Source: Streptomyces sp. NBC_00353
GTDB lineage: Bacteria > Actinomycetota > Actinomycetes > Streptomycetales > Streptomycetaceae
Length of the DNA stretch: 64,000 nucleotides
Reading direction: 5' to 3'
NCBI RefSeq assembly: GCF_036108815.1
Contig: NZ_CP107985.1
Coordinates: forward strand, 3,286,001 to 3,350,000
Positions 31,514 to 40,735 of the stretch are shown one piece after another; position 1 is the first letter of the stretch, and the number at the start of each line of letters is the position of its first letter. The notes under the pieces were generated by a model that was given only the letters and a program-made list of their open reading frames with translations, did no database searches and was not told the origin of the DNA. The translations under genes and the position numbers were made by a program.

Positions 31514-32792
31514 CTGGGCGGGCAATGTCACCGCCCGTCCGGCACGGACCGCTTCCCCCGCATCCGTCGACGAGCTGGTTCAGGCACTGCGAAGGGCCTC
31601 CGAGGACGGCCTGAAGGTGAAGCCGGTCGGCACCGGCCACTCGTTCACCGCGACCGCGGCCACCGACGGCCTCCTGATCCGCCCCGATCTGCTCACCGGC
31701 ATCCGGGAGATCGACCGCAAGGCGATGACGGTGACCGTCGAGGCAGGCACTCCGCTGAAGCGGCTGAACGCCGCGCTCGCCCGGGAGGGGCTGTCGCTCA
31801 CCAACATGGGCGACATCATGGAGCAGACGGTCGCCGGGGCCACCTCGACGGGCACCCATGGCACCGGCCGCGACTCGGCGTCCATATCGGCCCAGATCCG
31901 CGCCCTGGAACTGGTCACGGCGGACGGCACGGTGCTGACCTGCTCCGAGAAGGAGAACGCCGACATCTTCGCCGTCGCCCGGATCGGGCTCGGCGCCCTC
32001 GGTGTCATCACGGCGATCACGTTCGGCGTGGAGCCGGTCTTCCTGCTGACGGCCCGTGAGGAGCCGATGGCCTTCGACCGGGTCACGGCCGACTTCGATC
32101 AGCTGGTCGCCGAGAACGAGCACTTCGAGTTCTACTGGTTCCCGCACACCGGCAACTGCAACACCAAGCGCAACAACCGCAGCGCGGGCCCCGCCGCTCC
32201 GCCCGGCAAGGTCGGCGGCTGGATCGAGGACGAGCTCCTCTCCAACGGGATCTTCCAGGTGGCCTGTTCGCTCGGCCGGGCGGTCCCCGCAGCCATCCCG
32301 TCGATCGCCAAGCTCTCCAGCCGCGCCCTGTCGGCCCGTACGTACACCGACATCCCGTACAAGGTCTTCACCAGCCCGCGCCGGGTCCGCTTCGTGGAGA
32401 TGGAGTACGCCCTTCCGCGCGAGGCCGCCGTCGAGGCGCTGCGCGAGCTGAAGGCGATGGTCGACCGTTCACCGCTGCGGATCAGCTTCCCGGTGGAGGT
32501 CCGCACGGCCCCCGCGGACGACATCGCGCTCTCCACGGCCTCGGGCCGGGAGACCGCGTACATCGCCGTCCATCTCTACAAGGGCACGCCCTACCAGGCG
32601 TACTTCACCGCGGTCGAGCGCATCATGACCGCCCATGGCGGCCGCCCGCACTGGGGCAAGGTCAACACTCGCGATGCCGAGTACCTGGCCGGGGTGTATC
32701 CGCGGTTCGGTGAGTTCACCGCTGTACGCGACCGGCTCGACCCGGACCGGCTGTTCGGCAACGACTATCTGCGCCGGGTCCTGGGCGACTGA
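31470..32792 (+). CDS. FAD-linked sugar-lactone/alditol oxidase family protein
   Basis: A 440-residue VAO-type flavoprotein related to L-gulonolactone, D-arabinono-lactone and alditol oxidases. The FAD-binding PP-loop holds KPVGTGHSFTA, where the His is the usual covalent attachment site (about residue 55), and GATSTGTHGTGRDSASIS follows. The C-terminal ALO domain ends with HWGKVNTRDAEYLAGVYPRF and FGNDYLRRVLG. It oxidises a sugar alcohol or lactone using oxygen; the substrate is not certain. Start at ATG 31470 inside the end of the MFS gene. Confidence 0.87.
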   Translation: MTDTYARTTTSAWRNWAGNVTARPARTASPASVDELVQALRRASEDGLKVKPVGTGHSFTATAATDGLLIRPDLLTGIREIDRKAMTVTVEAGTPLKRLNAALAREGLSLTNMGDIMEQTVAGATSTGTHGTGRDSASISAQIRALELVTADGTVLTCSEKENADIFAVARIGLGALGVITAITFGVEPVFLLTAREEPMAFDRVTADFDQLVAENEHFEFYWFPHTGNCNTKRNNRSAGPAAPPGKVGGWIEDELLSNGIFQVACSLGRAVPAAIPSIAKLSSRALSARTYTDIPYKVFTSPRRVRFVEMEYALPREAAVEALRELKAMVDRSPLRISFPVEVRTAPADDIALSTASGRETAYIAVHLYKGTPYQAYFTAVERIMTAHGGRPHWGKVNTRDAEYLAGVYPRFGEFTAVRDRLDPDRLFGNDYLRRVLGD

Positions 32793-32836
32793 CCACGACC
32801 GGCACGGTCACCGACCGGTGTCCGTGCCGGTCGTGG
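32793..32836. terminator. Bidirectional terminator overlapping the 3' end of the membrane-protein gene
   Basis: A perfect 15-bp stem (32793-32807 with 32822-32836) and 14-nt loop. It starts at the stop of the flavin oxidase gene, and its right arm lies within the last codons of the opposing gene (stop at 32808). Confidence 0.75.
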
Positions 32837-33758
32837 CGGGGGCCTGCTGACCCGGGGCGATGCCCGCGCCGGTGGGGTCCGGGGCAGCGCCGCTGCCGTC
32901 ACCGCTCGCCGTCGGGGTGGGCGTGGGGGCCGGAGGCGTCCCGTCGCCACCTGGGCCGGACGGTGTGGGGGTGGGCGTCGGTTCGGCCGTGGGACTGTCC
33001 CCCTGTCCCGTGTCCGGGCTCCCGCTCTGCCCGTCCTGCGAGTCCGTGCCCGGCGTCCCACCGCTCTCCTGACCCGGCGTCCGCCCCTGAACCGGATCGT
33101 CGCTGACCGAAGGCGCCGGGTCGTCGTGCCCCCGGCCTTGGGGCGCACCGCGCACGACGGAGCCGACGGTCGTTCCCTGACCACCGCTCAGATCGTTGCC
33201 GGAGATCAGCTCGTACGTGGTGATGCCGGCCATCGAGACGGCGAAGACCGCCACCGCGCCGAGCGCGGGCCGCTTCCAGCCGCGGATCCGGGTGCCATGG
33301 GTGCTGGACGCGGTGAACCCCTCGTCCAGGGCTGCCGGATACGACGCGAGCGGCCGGGTCCCGTTGTCGGTGGGCGGCTCCAGCAGTTGCGTACGGTCCG
33401 GGTCGGCCGTCACTGTACGGAGCACCGTCGTGGCGTTCACGGATCCGTCGGACAACCGCCGCCCGCCCCCCGATCCATACGCCTCGCGCGCCCCACGGGT
33501 GTCCCGCGTCTCCCGCGTATATACCGTGACTTCGCGGATCTGCTCGCCCGTGCGGCGGAAGAAGTGCTGGAAGACGGAGCCGCCGCAGGTGGCGACGACA
33601 CTCATCACTCCGGCTCCGAGAATCGTTCCGTACACGCCCAGTTGCGAGGCCGCCACGGCCGCCGCGATCGCTGCCACGGCGCTCCCCGCCACCTGCGGCA
33701 CGTTCAGATCTATGCGCCTTCCCTTGGGTTCTATGTCAGTTTCCGGCTTCTGCACCAT
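32808..33758 (-). CDS. Hypothetical membrane protein with Pro/Thr-rich extracellular tail
   Basis: A 316-residue protein. It begins with VPQVAGSAVAAIAAAVAASQ and an adjacent hydrophobic hairpin (two helices, about residues 18-60), a charged cytoplasmic loop, one further helix near residue 165-185 (GAVAVFAVSMAGITTYELI), and a long low-complexity Gly/Pro/Thr/Ser tail. The tail resembles a wall-spanning or surface linker. The ATG at 33758 is chosen because codons upstream look non-coding. I do not recognise a family. Confidence 0.7.
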   Translation of the reverse strand: MVQKPETDIEPKGRRIDLNVPQVAGSAVAAIAAAVAASQLGVYGTILGAGVMSVVATCGGSVFQHFFRRTGEQIREVTVYTRETRDTRGAREAYGSGGGRRLSDGSVNATTVLRTVTADPDRTQLLEPPTDNGTRPLASYPAALDEGFTASSTHGTRIRGWKRPALGAVAVFAVSMAGITTYELISGNDLSGGQGTTVGSVVRGAPQGRGHDDPAPSVSDDPVQGRTPGQESGGTPGTDSQDGQSGSPDTGQGDSPTAEPTPTPTPSGPGGDGTPPAPTPTPTASGDGSGAAPDPTGAGIAPGQQAPATTGTDTGR

Positions 33759-34254
33759 TCCCAGCCCTTGATTGACATCTCTCCCACCATGCAACAGGAA
33801 GGGACAATTGGGCGAAGTAAATGGTTCCACTTCAGGCGATTCTGTGAAGCAGGACACGCATCATGGGCATATCGCGGCCAAGTGGGTAGCTGAACTCCCG
33901 TGCTTGACGAGAACTTCGGCGGCGCGCCGGTCCACCCACATGGCCCGAATGGAGTACTGTGGCGAGCCCTGGGGCCGGACTCCCACGTGGTGTCCGGGAT
34001 CTTCGGGAGGGGGCCGAAGGAGGCACTCGATCCGGCGGCGCCACGGCATCGCACGGAGGCCAGCTACGCAGGGTGACAGGTAGTCACTCAGCGTCGCACA
34101 AGAGGTCACCGTGTCATACCGGCGATCAAGGGCTCACGCCCGACACGCCGGGCAACACGGCAATGTTGTGGCAGGCTGCACCCGGGCAGGCCACACTCGA
34201 CTAGCGGAAGCAGCGACGCACGTGACGTCGGCAGGCACCACCCGGGAGGTCCCC
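33759..34254. other. Intergenic region upstream of sepH
   Basis: Nearly 500 bp without a gene I would defend. Short frames such as the one ending at 34204 show no family features. It should contain the sepH promoter and that of the divergent membrane-protein gene. TACTGT at 33955-33960 could be a -10, but no matching -35 is evident. Confidence 0.5.
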
Positions 34255-35319
34255 ATGCCCGAACTGCGTGTCGTGGCCGTCTCCAACGACGGCACACGAC
34301 TGGTGCTCAAGGCTGCGGACAGCACGGAGTACACGCTTCCGATCGACGAGCGGCTGCGCGCCGCCGTGCGCAACGACCGCGCACGGCTCGGCCAGATCGA
34401 GATCGAGGTGGAGAGCCACCTCCGCCCCCGCGACATCCAGGCCCGTATACGAGCCGGTGCCTCCGCGGAGGAGGTCGCTCAGTTCGCCGGAATTCCGGTC
34501 GACCGTGTCCGACGCTTCGAGGGCCCCGTGCTCGCCGAACGCGCCTTCATGGCCGAGCGGGCCCGGAAGACTCCCGTGCGCCGTCCCGGCGAGAACACCG
34601 GCCCCCAACTCGGCGAGGCGGTGCAGGAACGACTCCTGCTGCGCGGCGCCGACAAGGAAACCGTCCAGTGGGACTCGTGGCGTCGTGACGACGGCACCTG
34701 GGAAGTCCTGCTCGTGTACCGGGTCGCGGGCGAGCCGCACTCGGCGAGCTGGACGTACGACCCGCCGCGCCGGCTGGTGCAGGCCGTGGACGACGAGGCG
34801 CGTTCGCTGATCGGCGAGACCGACGATGTCGCCGCGCCGGAGCCGAGCTTCCCGTTCGTTCCGCGGATCGCCCGGCTGCCCCGCGACCGGCCGCTGGACC
34901 GTGCCCTCGACCGCCAGATGGAACGGCCCGCTCCGCCACCCCCGCCCGAGCCGGACGAGCGCATCGTCACCGCCTCGGCCAGTGAGCGTGACTCGCTGAC
35001 CAGCCTGCTGGAGGCGGTGCCGAGCTTCCGTGGCGACATGGTGGTGCCGGAGCGTCCCGCGCCGCCCGAGCCGCCGCCGACCACTTCTGCCGCGCAGGAG
35101 CCGGAGGCCGACGAGCCGCCGGCCGCGGCGGCCTCCGCAGGCGCCGGTTCCGCCTATGCGGATGTGCTGATGCCGCGAGCGGTGGCCGGCCACCGCGACC
35201 GGCTGACCGGCACGACGGACCGCCAGGCCGAGGCGGACGGCGTCCGTCCGGGCCGCCGGGCCGCGGTGCCGAGCTGGGACGAGATCGTCTTCGGCACTCG
35301 CCGCAAGAAGCAGGACTGA
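34255..35319 (+). CDS. sepH: SepH, FtsZ-interacting cell-division regulator
   Basis: A 354-residue protein matching actinobacterial SepH (DUF3071). The conserved N-terminal domain runs to about residue 180 and includes the helix-turn-helix-like segment SHLRPRDIQARIRAGASAEE and VAQFAGIPVDRVRRFEG, which in studied homologues binds FtsZ and stimulates filament assembly. The C-terminal half is acidic, Pro-rich and disordered, ending PSWDEIVFGTRRKKQD, a motif conserved among SepH proteins. The ATG at 34255 has GGGAGGT upstream. A terminator follows the stop by 20 bp. Confidence 0.9.
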   Translation: MPELRVVAVSNDGTRLVLKAADSTEYTLPIDERLRAAVRNDRARLGQIEIEVESHLRPRDIQARIRAGASAEEVAQFAGIPVDRVRRFEGPVLAERAFMAERARKTPVRRPGENTGPQLGEAVQERLLLRGADKETVQWDSWRRDDGTWEVLLVYRVAGEPHSASWTYDPPRRLVQAVDDEARSLIGETDDVAAPEPSFPFVPRIARLPRDRPLDRALDRQMERPAPPPPPEPDERIVTASASERDSLTSLLEAVPSFRGDMVVPERPAPPEPPPTTSAAQEPEADEPPAAAASAGAGSAYADVLMPRAVAGHRDRLTGTTDRQAEADGVRPGRRAAVPSWDEIVFGTRRKKQD

Positions 35320-35339
35320 CCGGGGTGACCGTGGCATGA

Positions 35340-35373
35340 CGAGGGCCCGTACGCCGCTGCGTACGGGCCCTCG
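35340..35373 (+). terminator. Terminator after sepH
   Basis: A perfect 15-bp stem (35340-35354 with 35359-35373) and 4-nt loop, 20 bp downstream of the sepH stop. It may also act on the opposing sulfurtransferase gene, whose stop is at 35438. Confidence 0.85.
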
Positions 35374-35437
35374 TGCTGTCCGCTCATCCGACCGGAACCC
35401 ATTACCGCAGTTCCGGCTACGGACAGGGCCGACGCCA

Positions 35438-36265
35438 CTACTGCGGATCGGGCCCCTTGGCGACCGGCCGGGACTCATCGGCGGACCACTCGGACCAGGA
35501 GCCCGCATACAGCGCAGCGGGGATGCCGGCGACGGCCAGGGCCAGGACCTCGTGTGCGCCGGAGACGCCGGAGCCGCAGTAGACACCGACCTCGGGCGCG
35601 CCGTCCGTGCCGAGATCCTTGAACCGGGCCGCCAGCACCTCTGCAGGCAGGAACCGTCCGTCGGCGCCGGTGTTCTCGGAGGTCGGGGCCGAGACCGCGC
35701 CCGGGATATGACCACCGACCCGGTCGATCGGCTCCACATCGCCCCGGTAGCGCTCCGCGGCACGGGCGTCGAGCAGCAGGCCGGAGCGGGCCGTTGCCGC
35801 GGCGCCGTCGGCGTCGAGCAGGGGCAGTGCACCCGGTACGGGCCTGAAATCGCCCTCGGCAGGGACAGGCGTCTCGGTGGAGAGCTCGCCCTCCCATGCG
35901 GCGAGACCGCCGTCCAGCACGCGGACATCCGGGTGCCCCGTCCAGCGCAGCAGCCACCAGGCGCGCGCGGCGGCCCAGCCCTGGCCGCCGTCGTAGACCA
36001 CCACGGGAGCGTCCCGGCGGACGCCGGCGCGGCGCATCGCTGCGCCGAATTTCTCCGGGTCCGGCAGCGGATGACGGCCGCCGCTGCCTGCAGGTCCGGC
36101 AAGTTCCGTGTCCAGATCGACAAAGACCGCGCCCGGGATGTGCCCGGCCTCGTAGTCGGGGAGGCCGTGCGGACCGCCGAGTTGCCAACGTACGTCCAGG
36201 AGCACCGGCGGACGTGGCCCCGCCGATTCGCTCACGCATTCGGATGCGGAGATGATGGGCTTCAT
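35438..36265 (-). CDS. Sulfurtransferase (thiosulfate/3-mercaptopyruvate type)
   Basis: A 275-residue two-domain rhodanese-fold enzyme. The N-terminal rhodanese domain has LLDVRWQLGG and GHIPGAVFVDLD; the C-terminal domain has the active-site loop VGVYCGSGVSGAHEV with the catalytic Cys. The CGSGVS loop is closer to 3-mercaptopyruvate sulfurtransferases than to CRKGVT rhodaneses. It transfers sulfur to cyanide or thiols. The ATG at 36265 is at the family N terminus; longer frames extend into non-homologous sequence. Confidence 0.87.
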   Translation of the reverse strand: MKPIISASECVSESAGPRPPVLLDVRWQLGGPHGLPDYEAGHIPGAVFVDLDTELAGPAGSGGRHPLPDPEKFGAAMRRAGVRRDAPVVVYDGGQGWAAARAWWLLRWTGHPDVRVLDGGLAAWEGELSTETPVPAEGDFRPVPGALPLLDADGAAATARSGLLLDARAAERYRGDVEPIDRVGGHIPGAVSAPTSENTGADGRFLPAEVLAARFKDLGTDGAPEVGVYCGSGVSGAHEVLALAVAGIPAALYAGSWSEWSADESRPVAKGPDPQ

Positions 36266-36497
36266 GGGTGCCATCCTCGCGCAGGAGGCGGCCCACCCGT
36301 AACAGCATCGAATCGGACACATCGCAATAAACCGGGCTTCCTCTGTCGACATACCGGAAAATGCGGCGCGGCCGGGACGCTTCGTGCGCCGGGTGGTGCA
36401 AGCATCTGCACGGGGCGCACACCTCTCGCACCGCCGGTCGGCGCGTCGGCCCCGTTCCCCCGTACGGCCACCACGATGGTCCGAGAAGAGAGTGACG

Positions 36498-37274
36498 ATG
36501 ACCGAGGCTGCCGCCCGGCGCACACCCGGAACACCTTGCTGGGTGAGCCTGATCGTGCACGGTCTGTGTACGACGCAGGAGTTCTACGCCGACCTGTTCG
36601 GCTGGGAGTTCGTGCCCGGCCCGGACCAGCTGGGCCCCTACGTCCGCGCGCTGATCGACGGGAAAGAGGTCGCGGGCATCGGACAGCTGCCGCCCGACCG
36701 GCACCTGCCGGTCGCCTGGACGACATACCTGGCCACCGACGACGCCGACGTGACGGCGGAGACGATCCGCTCCTGCGGGGGGACGGTCGGCGTCGGGCCG
36801 CTCGACGCGGCCGAAGCAGGCCGGATGGCCATCGTCTCCGACCCGAGCGGGGCCGTCTTCGGGATCTGGCAGGCCGCAGCGCACATCGGTACGGCGCTCG
36901 CGGGGGCTCCCGGAACCCCGGTCTGGAACGAGCTGGTGACCAGCGAGACCTCGACGGTCGCCAAGTTCTACCAGGCGGTCTTCGGATTCGAGCCGGAAGC
37001 GGTCGTCTCGGCCGACTTCGACTACCAGACGCTTCATCTGGACGGCCGCCCGGTGGCTTCGCTGCACGGCGTCGGCCGCGCGCTGCCGCGCGACCGGGGT
37101 CCGCACTGGATGACGTACTTCGAGGTCGCCGACACCGACGAGGCCGCCGCGCGGGTGGTGGACCTCGGCGGGCATGTGCTGCAGCCACCGCGGGAGGGAT
37201 CGAGCGGCCGCGTGGCGACGGTCGCGGATCCGGAGGGCGCGGTCTTCACGATCGTGCGGTCGGCGGATCGCTGA
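36498..37274 (+). CDS. Two-domain VOC (glyoxalase/dioxygenase-fold) protein
   Basis: A 258-residue protein with two vicinal-oxygen-chelate modules: residues about 10-125 (LIVHGLCTTQEFYADLFGWEF ... VSDPSGAVFGIWQ) and 140-255 (LVTSETSTVAKFYQAVFGFEP ... VADPEGAVFTIVRS). Each has the beta-alpha-beta-beta-beta repeat. No complete metal triad is obvious, so antibiotic-resistance-type binding or an unknown enzyme activity are both possible. ATG 36498; convergent with the SRPBCC gene at 37332. Confidence 0.8.
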   Translation: MTEAAARRTPGTPCWVSLIVHGLCTTQEFYADLFGWEFVPGPDQLGPYVRALIDGKEVAGIGQLPPDRHLPVAWTTYLATDDADVTAETIRSCGGTVGVGPLDAAEAGRMAIVSDPSGAVFGIWQAAAHIGTALAGAPGTPVWNELVTSETSTVAKFYQAVFGFEPEAVVSADFDYQTLHLDGRPVASLHGVGRALPRDRGPHWMTYFEVADTDEAAARVVDLGGHVLQPPREGSSGRVATVADPEGAVFTIVRSADR

Positions 37275-37331
37275 TCTCCCACCGCCGGTCGCCGCGCCGC
37301 CCGAGCCCCTTCCGTTCGTTCGTGCGGACCC

Positions 37332-37751
37332 TTACCGGTCCCCGGCGGCGAGCGCCGGTTCGATGCGCCGCAGGAGGCCCGGCCACCCCTCGCCCATGCC
37401 GTGGAACGCCGCTTTGCCCATAGGTGAGTCGAGGTCGAACCCGGCGTGTTCCAGGAACAGCCGGGTGCCCGTCCCCTCGGCCTGAAGCCGCCAGGTGATC
37501 GTGGTGTCCAGCGAATCGGGGGCGAAGCTGTAGCGCAGGAGGCGCTCGGGCTCGACAGCGAGCACCTCGCACGCCTGCTGCCCCCAGGGGCCCATGTCCA
37601 GGGTGAAGCGGTGCCCCACGACGGGCCGCACGTCACCGGCTGCCCACCACCGCGCGTGCAGTTCGGGTTCGGTCAGTGCCCGCCAGACCGCCGCCGGCGG
37701 ATGGGCGATGAACTGGTCGCAATGAATGACGGACGGCTCTGCACCGGTCAT
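37332..37751 (-). CDS. SRPBCC / AHSA1-like protein
   Basis: A 139-residue SRPBCC protein (VIHCDQFIAHPPAAVWRALTE start, WWAAGDVRPVVGHRFTLDMG, TITWRLQAEGTGTRLFLEHAGF). It starts at ATG 37751, overlapping the stop of the ArsR gene by four bases (ATGA), the same arrangement as the module at 3176-3942. Ligand unknown. Confidence 0.85.
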   Translation of the reverse strand: MTGAEPSVIHCDQFIAHPPAAVWRALTEPELHARWWAAGDVRPVVGHRFTLDMGPWGQQACEVLAVEPERLLRYSFAPDSLDTTITWRLQAEGTGTRLFLEHAGFDLDSPMGKAAFHGMGEGWPGLLRRIEPALAAGDR

Positions 37752-38071
37752 CGGTTCTCCTCGTCGATCAGGTCGCTCAGCGCGCCCATCCGGGCCCGCC
37801 AGTAGCGTTCGAAGGGATGCAGCCACTCGACCGCCTCGGCCAGTGGGGCTGCTTCCAGGTGGTAGTAGCGGTACCGCCCCCGCGGTTCCTCACGCACCAG
37901 CCCCGCACCTCTGAGCACCGCCAGGTGCTCAGAGACCGCGGGCCTGCTCAGCTCGAACGCGCCGGCGAGATCCCCCGCCGCGCGTGGGCCGTCGCGGAGA
38001 GCTTCCAGGAGCGTGCGCCGCACGGGGTTGGCCAGAGCGCTGAACACATCTGCTGCCGCCATGCCCACCAT
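37748..38071 (-). CDS. ArsR-family repressor (second SRPBCC module)
   Basis: A 107-residue winged-helix repressor (MAAADVFSALANPVRRTLLEAL; recognition helix LSRPAVSEHLAVLRGAGL). It lacks metal-ligand clusters. First gene of the pair; an in-frame ATG at 38062 is an alternative start. An inverted repeat at 38077-38092 is immediately upstream and probably its operator. Confidence 0.85.
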   Translation of the reverse strand: MVGMAAADVFSALANPVRRTLLEALRDGPRAAGDLAGAFELSRPAVSEHLAVLRGAGLVREEPRGRYRYYHLEAAPLAEAVEWLHPFERYWRARMGALSDLIDEENR

Positions 38072-38076
38072 GATGC

Positions 38077-38092
38077 GTCGGGAAACTCCGAC
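38077..38092 (-). promoter_or_regulatory. Inverted repeat upstream of the second ArsR gene
   Basis: GTCGG (38077-38081) and CCGAC (38088-38092) around GAAACT form an inverted repeat 6 bp upstream of the ATG at 38071, the right place for autorepression. It is unrelated in sequence to the AT-rich TTAGTC elements of the first module. Confidence 0.4.
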
Positions 38093-38155
38093 ACGTCAAG
38101 CGCACGCAGACGAGGCAGGCAGCGGGTGGCGGCTGTGCGGTCGGCAGGAGGCGGC

Positions 38156-38806
38156 TCAGCCCGGCGTGACCGGCAGAACGTCCGGCGACAGTGCGCCCGC
38201 GCGGGCCGTCGCGCTGGTCATCCTGCGCTGGTGGTGGCGCCTGCACAGCACCTCGTAACCCACCTCGCCCGCCAGCTGGTTGACATCCCCCACCACAACC
38301 TGCGCGCCTTCGACGACCATCTCGCCGCCCACCGTGCGAGCGTTGTGCGTGGCCCGTGCACCGCACCAGCAGAGCGCCTCGACCTGGAGGGTCTCGACCC
38401 GGTCGGCCAGCTCGATGAGGCGCTGGGACCCCGGGAACAACTTGGTCCGGAAGTCGGTGGTGATCCCGAACGCGAAAACGTCCAGGCCGAGGTCGTCGAC
38501 GACCCGGGCGAGCTGGTCGATCTGTACGGGGGCGAGGAACTGGGCCTCGTCCACGATCACGTAGTCCGCCCGGCCGCCGCGGGTGATGTGGTCGACGAGG
38601 TGTGCGTACACATCCATGTCCTCATCGGCCTCGACGGCCTCCGTGACCAGCCCCAGCCGCGACGAGAGCTTGCCCTCCCCCGCCCGGTCGTCACGGGTGA
38701 AGATCACACCTTGCAGACCGCGGGCCGACCGGTTGTGGCCGATCTGCAGCGCCAGCGTGCTCTTTCCGCAGTCCATCGTTCCGGAGAAGAACACAAGCTC
38801 GGGCAT
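38156..38806 (-). CDS. tdk: Thymidine kinase
   Basis: A 216-residue type II thymidine kinase that phosphorylates thymidine for salvage. Walker A is FSGTMDCGKST (about residues 7-17); DEAQFLAP holds the catalytic Glu; the lasso region and zinc ligands are CWCG and CRRHH. Length fits the family. The ATG at 38806 is followed immediately by the conserved PELVFFSGTMDCGKS. It follows a phosphatase-family gene by 57 bp on the same strand. Confidence 0.93.
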   Translation of the reverse strand: MPELVFFSGTMDCGKSTLALQIGHNRSARGLQGVIFTRDDRAGEGKLSSRLGLVTEAVEADEDMDVYAHLVDHITRGGRADYVIVDEAQFLAPVQIDQLARVVDDLGLDVFAFGITTDFRTKLFPGSQRLIELADRVETLQVEALCWCGARATHNARTVGGEMVVEGAQVVVGDVNQLAGEVGYEVLCRRHHQRRMTSATARAGALSPDVLPVTPG

Positions 38807-38863
38807 GAGGGGTTGAGCACCTTTCGATTCGAATGGGGGGGTGGGGCGAGCAGGAAGAGCAGG

Positions 38864-40051
38864 TCAGGAACGCACTTCGAGGAGCGGGACGAGCTGTTCG
38901 ACGGGGGTCATCGAGCCGTGCATGCCGACCATCGCGGACTCGTGCGGCTCCTGGACGGAGGCGGTGACCACGACGTCGTCGTGGGCGGCCGCGACCACAT
39001 CGCCGATCCGGCCGTACACCCGCTCGTCGACCTGCGGGCCGAACCAGCCGGCCGCGATCGCCTCGTCCCGGCTCGCCACCCAGAACTGTTCGCCGAGCAC
39101 CTCCTGCCAGACGGTCAGCACGTCGGCCTCGGCGCCCGGGACGGCGTACACATGACGGGCCCGGCCCTCGCCGCCGAGCAGGGCGACGCCCGCGCGCAGC
39201 TCCCAGTCCTCGTCGAAGTCGATCCGGGACTGTTCGTCGAACGGAATGTCGATCATGCCGTGGTCCGCGGTGACGTACAGGGCGGAGCGGGGCGGCAGTT
39301 GTTCGGCGAGGCGCTGCACCAGACCGTCCACATACATCAGCTGGCCGCGCCAGGCATCGGAGTCGATGCCGAAGCGGTGCCCCTTGCCGTCGATCTCGCT
39401 GTAGTACGTGTAGACCAGCGACCGGTCACCGGCGGCGAGCCGGTCCGCGGCCAGGTCCATCCGCTCCTCGCCGGTGAGCCTGCCGTGGAACGTGCCGCCG
39501 CTGAGCGCGATCTTGGTGAGCGGGGTGTGCTGGAAGGTCGGGGCGGAGACCTGCGCGGTCTGCACGCCCGCCTCGTCCGCGAGCCGGAAGACGGTGGGAT
39601 ACGGCTGCCAGACCTCCGGCGGGGTCCAGGGCTTCCAGCGGAGCTGGTTCATCAGCTCGCCGGTCTCCGGATTGCGGGCGGTGTAGCCGGGAAGACCGTG
39701 TGCGCCGGGCGGCAGCCCCGTACCGACCGAGGCGAGCGAGGTCGCCGTGGTCGCCGGGAAGCCCGCCGTGATCGGACGGCCGGTGCCGCCGCGCGAGGTG
39801 GGGAGCAGCGAGTGCAGATACGGGGCCTCGTCCGGATGGGACTTGATCTGCTCCCAGCCGAGACCGTCTATCAGGAAGACGCAGTTCCGGTCGGCGGGGG
39901 TGAGCTCGGGGATCGCCGCCGTGAAACCGGGCACGCCCTGTCCGGCGACGAGCGTCGGCAGCAGATCGGCGAGCGAGCCACTGCCGTACTCGGGGACGGG
40001 CGCCGTGTCGAGGGGGAGCAGAACGGGGTCCTGCCAGGCCGGCTGGGCCAT
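38864..40051 (-). CDS. Alkaline phosphatase superfamily protein (nucleotide pyrophosphatase-like)
   Basis: A 395-residue cytosolic-looking member of the alkaline phosphatase/NPP superfamily. The metal site is recognisable: VFLIDGLGW with the first Asp; GFPATTATSLASVGTG with the nucleophilic Thr; YYSEIDGKGHRFG and VTADHGMIDIP supplying further Asp and His ligands. Substrate unknown (phosphodiester or phosphomonoester). Its ATG overlaps the DUF5998 stop by one base (TGATG), so the two are coupled. Confidence 0.85.
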   Translation of the reverse strand: MAQPAWQDPVLLPLDTAPVPEYGSGSLADLLPTLVAGQGVPGFTAAIPELTPADRNCVFLIDGLGWEQIKSHPDEAPYLHSLLPTSRGGTGRPITAGFPATTATSLASVGTGLPPGAHGLPGYTARNPETGELMNQLRWKPWTPPEVWQPYPTVFRLADEAGVQTAQVSAPTFQHTPLTKIALSGGTFHGRLTGEERMDLAADRLAAGDRSLVYTYYSEIDGKGHRFGIDSDAWRGQLMYVDGLVQRLAEQLPPRSALYVTADHGMIDIPFDEQSRIDFDEDWELRAGVALLGGEGRARHVYAVPGAEADVLTVWQEVLGEQFWVASRDEAIAAGWFGPQVDERVYGRIGDVVAAAHDDVVVTASVQEPHESAMVGMHGSMTPVEQLVPLLEVRS

Positions 40052-40659
40052 CAGCGGCCGGTCGCTGCGGTCGCGGTCGCAGCCGCGGCCGTCGCCTCGG
40101 AGAGCGACTGGGCGAAGGCGAGGGTCTGGCGCACCGTGTCGGGGCCGTCGCCGGCCTCGCTGACACGCAGGCTCAGATCGTCGGCGGTGGAGCTGCCGGT
40201 GTAGCCGTGGTCCGCCTCGCAGTTGGGGTCGCCGCAGGCGGCCGGCTCCAGGTCGATCCGGGAGACCGCACCCCAGCCGATGGTGAGGACGACCTCGCGG
40301 GGCAGCGTCCCCGGCACGTACTTCTCGGGGTTGGCCACGACACGGCTGACCACGACCGACGAGATCCGGTCGAGCTTGACCGACTCGGTGGAGGTGGTGG
40401 CGTACGGCGACGGGGAGCTGGTGTCGGCGTTCTGCTCGTCGGTGTGGCTGACGATGAAACGGTTGTCGGTCAGAACCAGGACCGTGACATGCCTGCGCAC
40501 CTCGTTGGAGTCGAAAGTGGTCTCCTGGTGCACCAGGTACGACGCGACCGGCTCACCGCCCACGGCGGCCTCCACCGCCTCGGCCACAAGGGCCGGGTAG
40601 TAGCCGCTGCGCTCGATCGCCGCGCGCAGCCCCTGGGTCGTCGTACCGGTCTTCGCCAT
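40051..40659 (-). CDS. DUF5998-family protein
   Basis: A 202-residue soluble protein matching DUF5998, an actinobacterial family without known function. Landmarks: TTQGLRAAIERSGYYPALV at the N terminus, VASYLVHQETTFDSNEVRRHV, and ACGDPNCEADHGYTG, whose two Cys and His suggest a metal site. The start at ATG 40659 is favoured; an in-frame ATG three codons upstream is possible. It is always seen next to the phosphatase-family gene in related genomes as far as I recall. Confidence 0.75.
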   Translation of the reverse strand: MAKTGTTTQGLRAAIERSGYYPALVAEAVEAAVGGEPVASYLVHQETTFDSNEVRRHVTVLVLTDNRFIVSHTDEQNADTSSPSPYATTSTESVKLDRISSVVVSRVVANPEKYVPGTLPREVVLTIGWGAVSRIDLEPAACGDPNCEADHGYTGSSTADDLSLRVSEAGDGPDTVRQTLAFAQSLSEATAAAATATAATGR

Positions 40660-40735
40660 ACGCACCATCCTACGGGGGGTGGATGGCTGCCGGGGACGCT
40701 GCGCGAAAGGGCCAGGGGCGGGCCGGCCAGTGGCT

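Noticed and set aside
33959..34204. An 81-codon frame upstream of sepH
   Set aside because: No ribosome binding site or family features, atypical composition, and overlap with the probable sepH promoter region.
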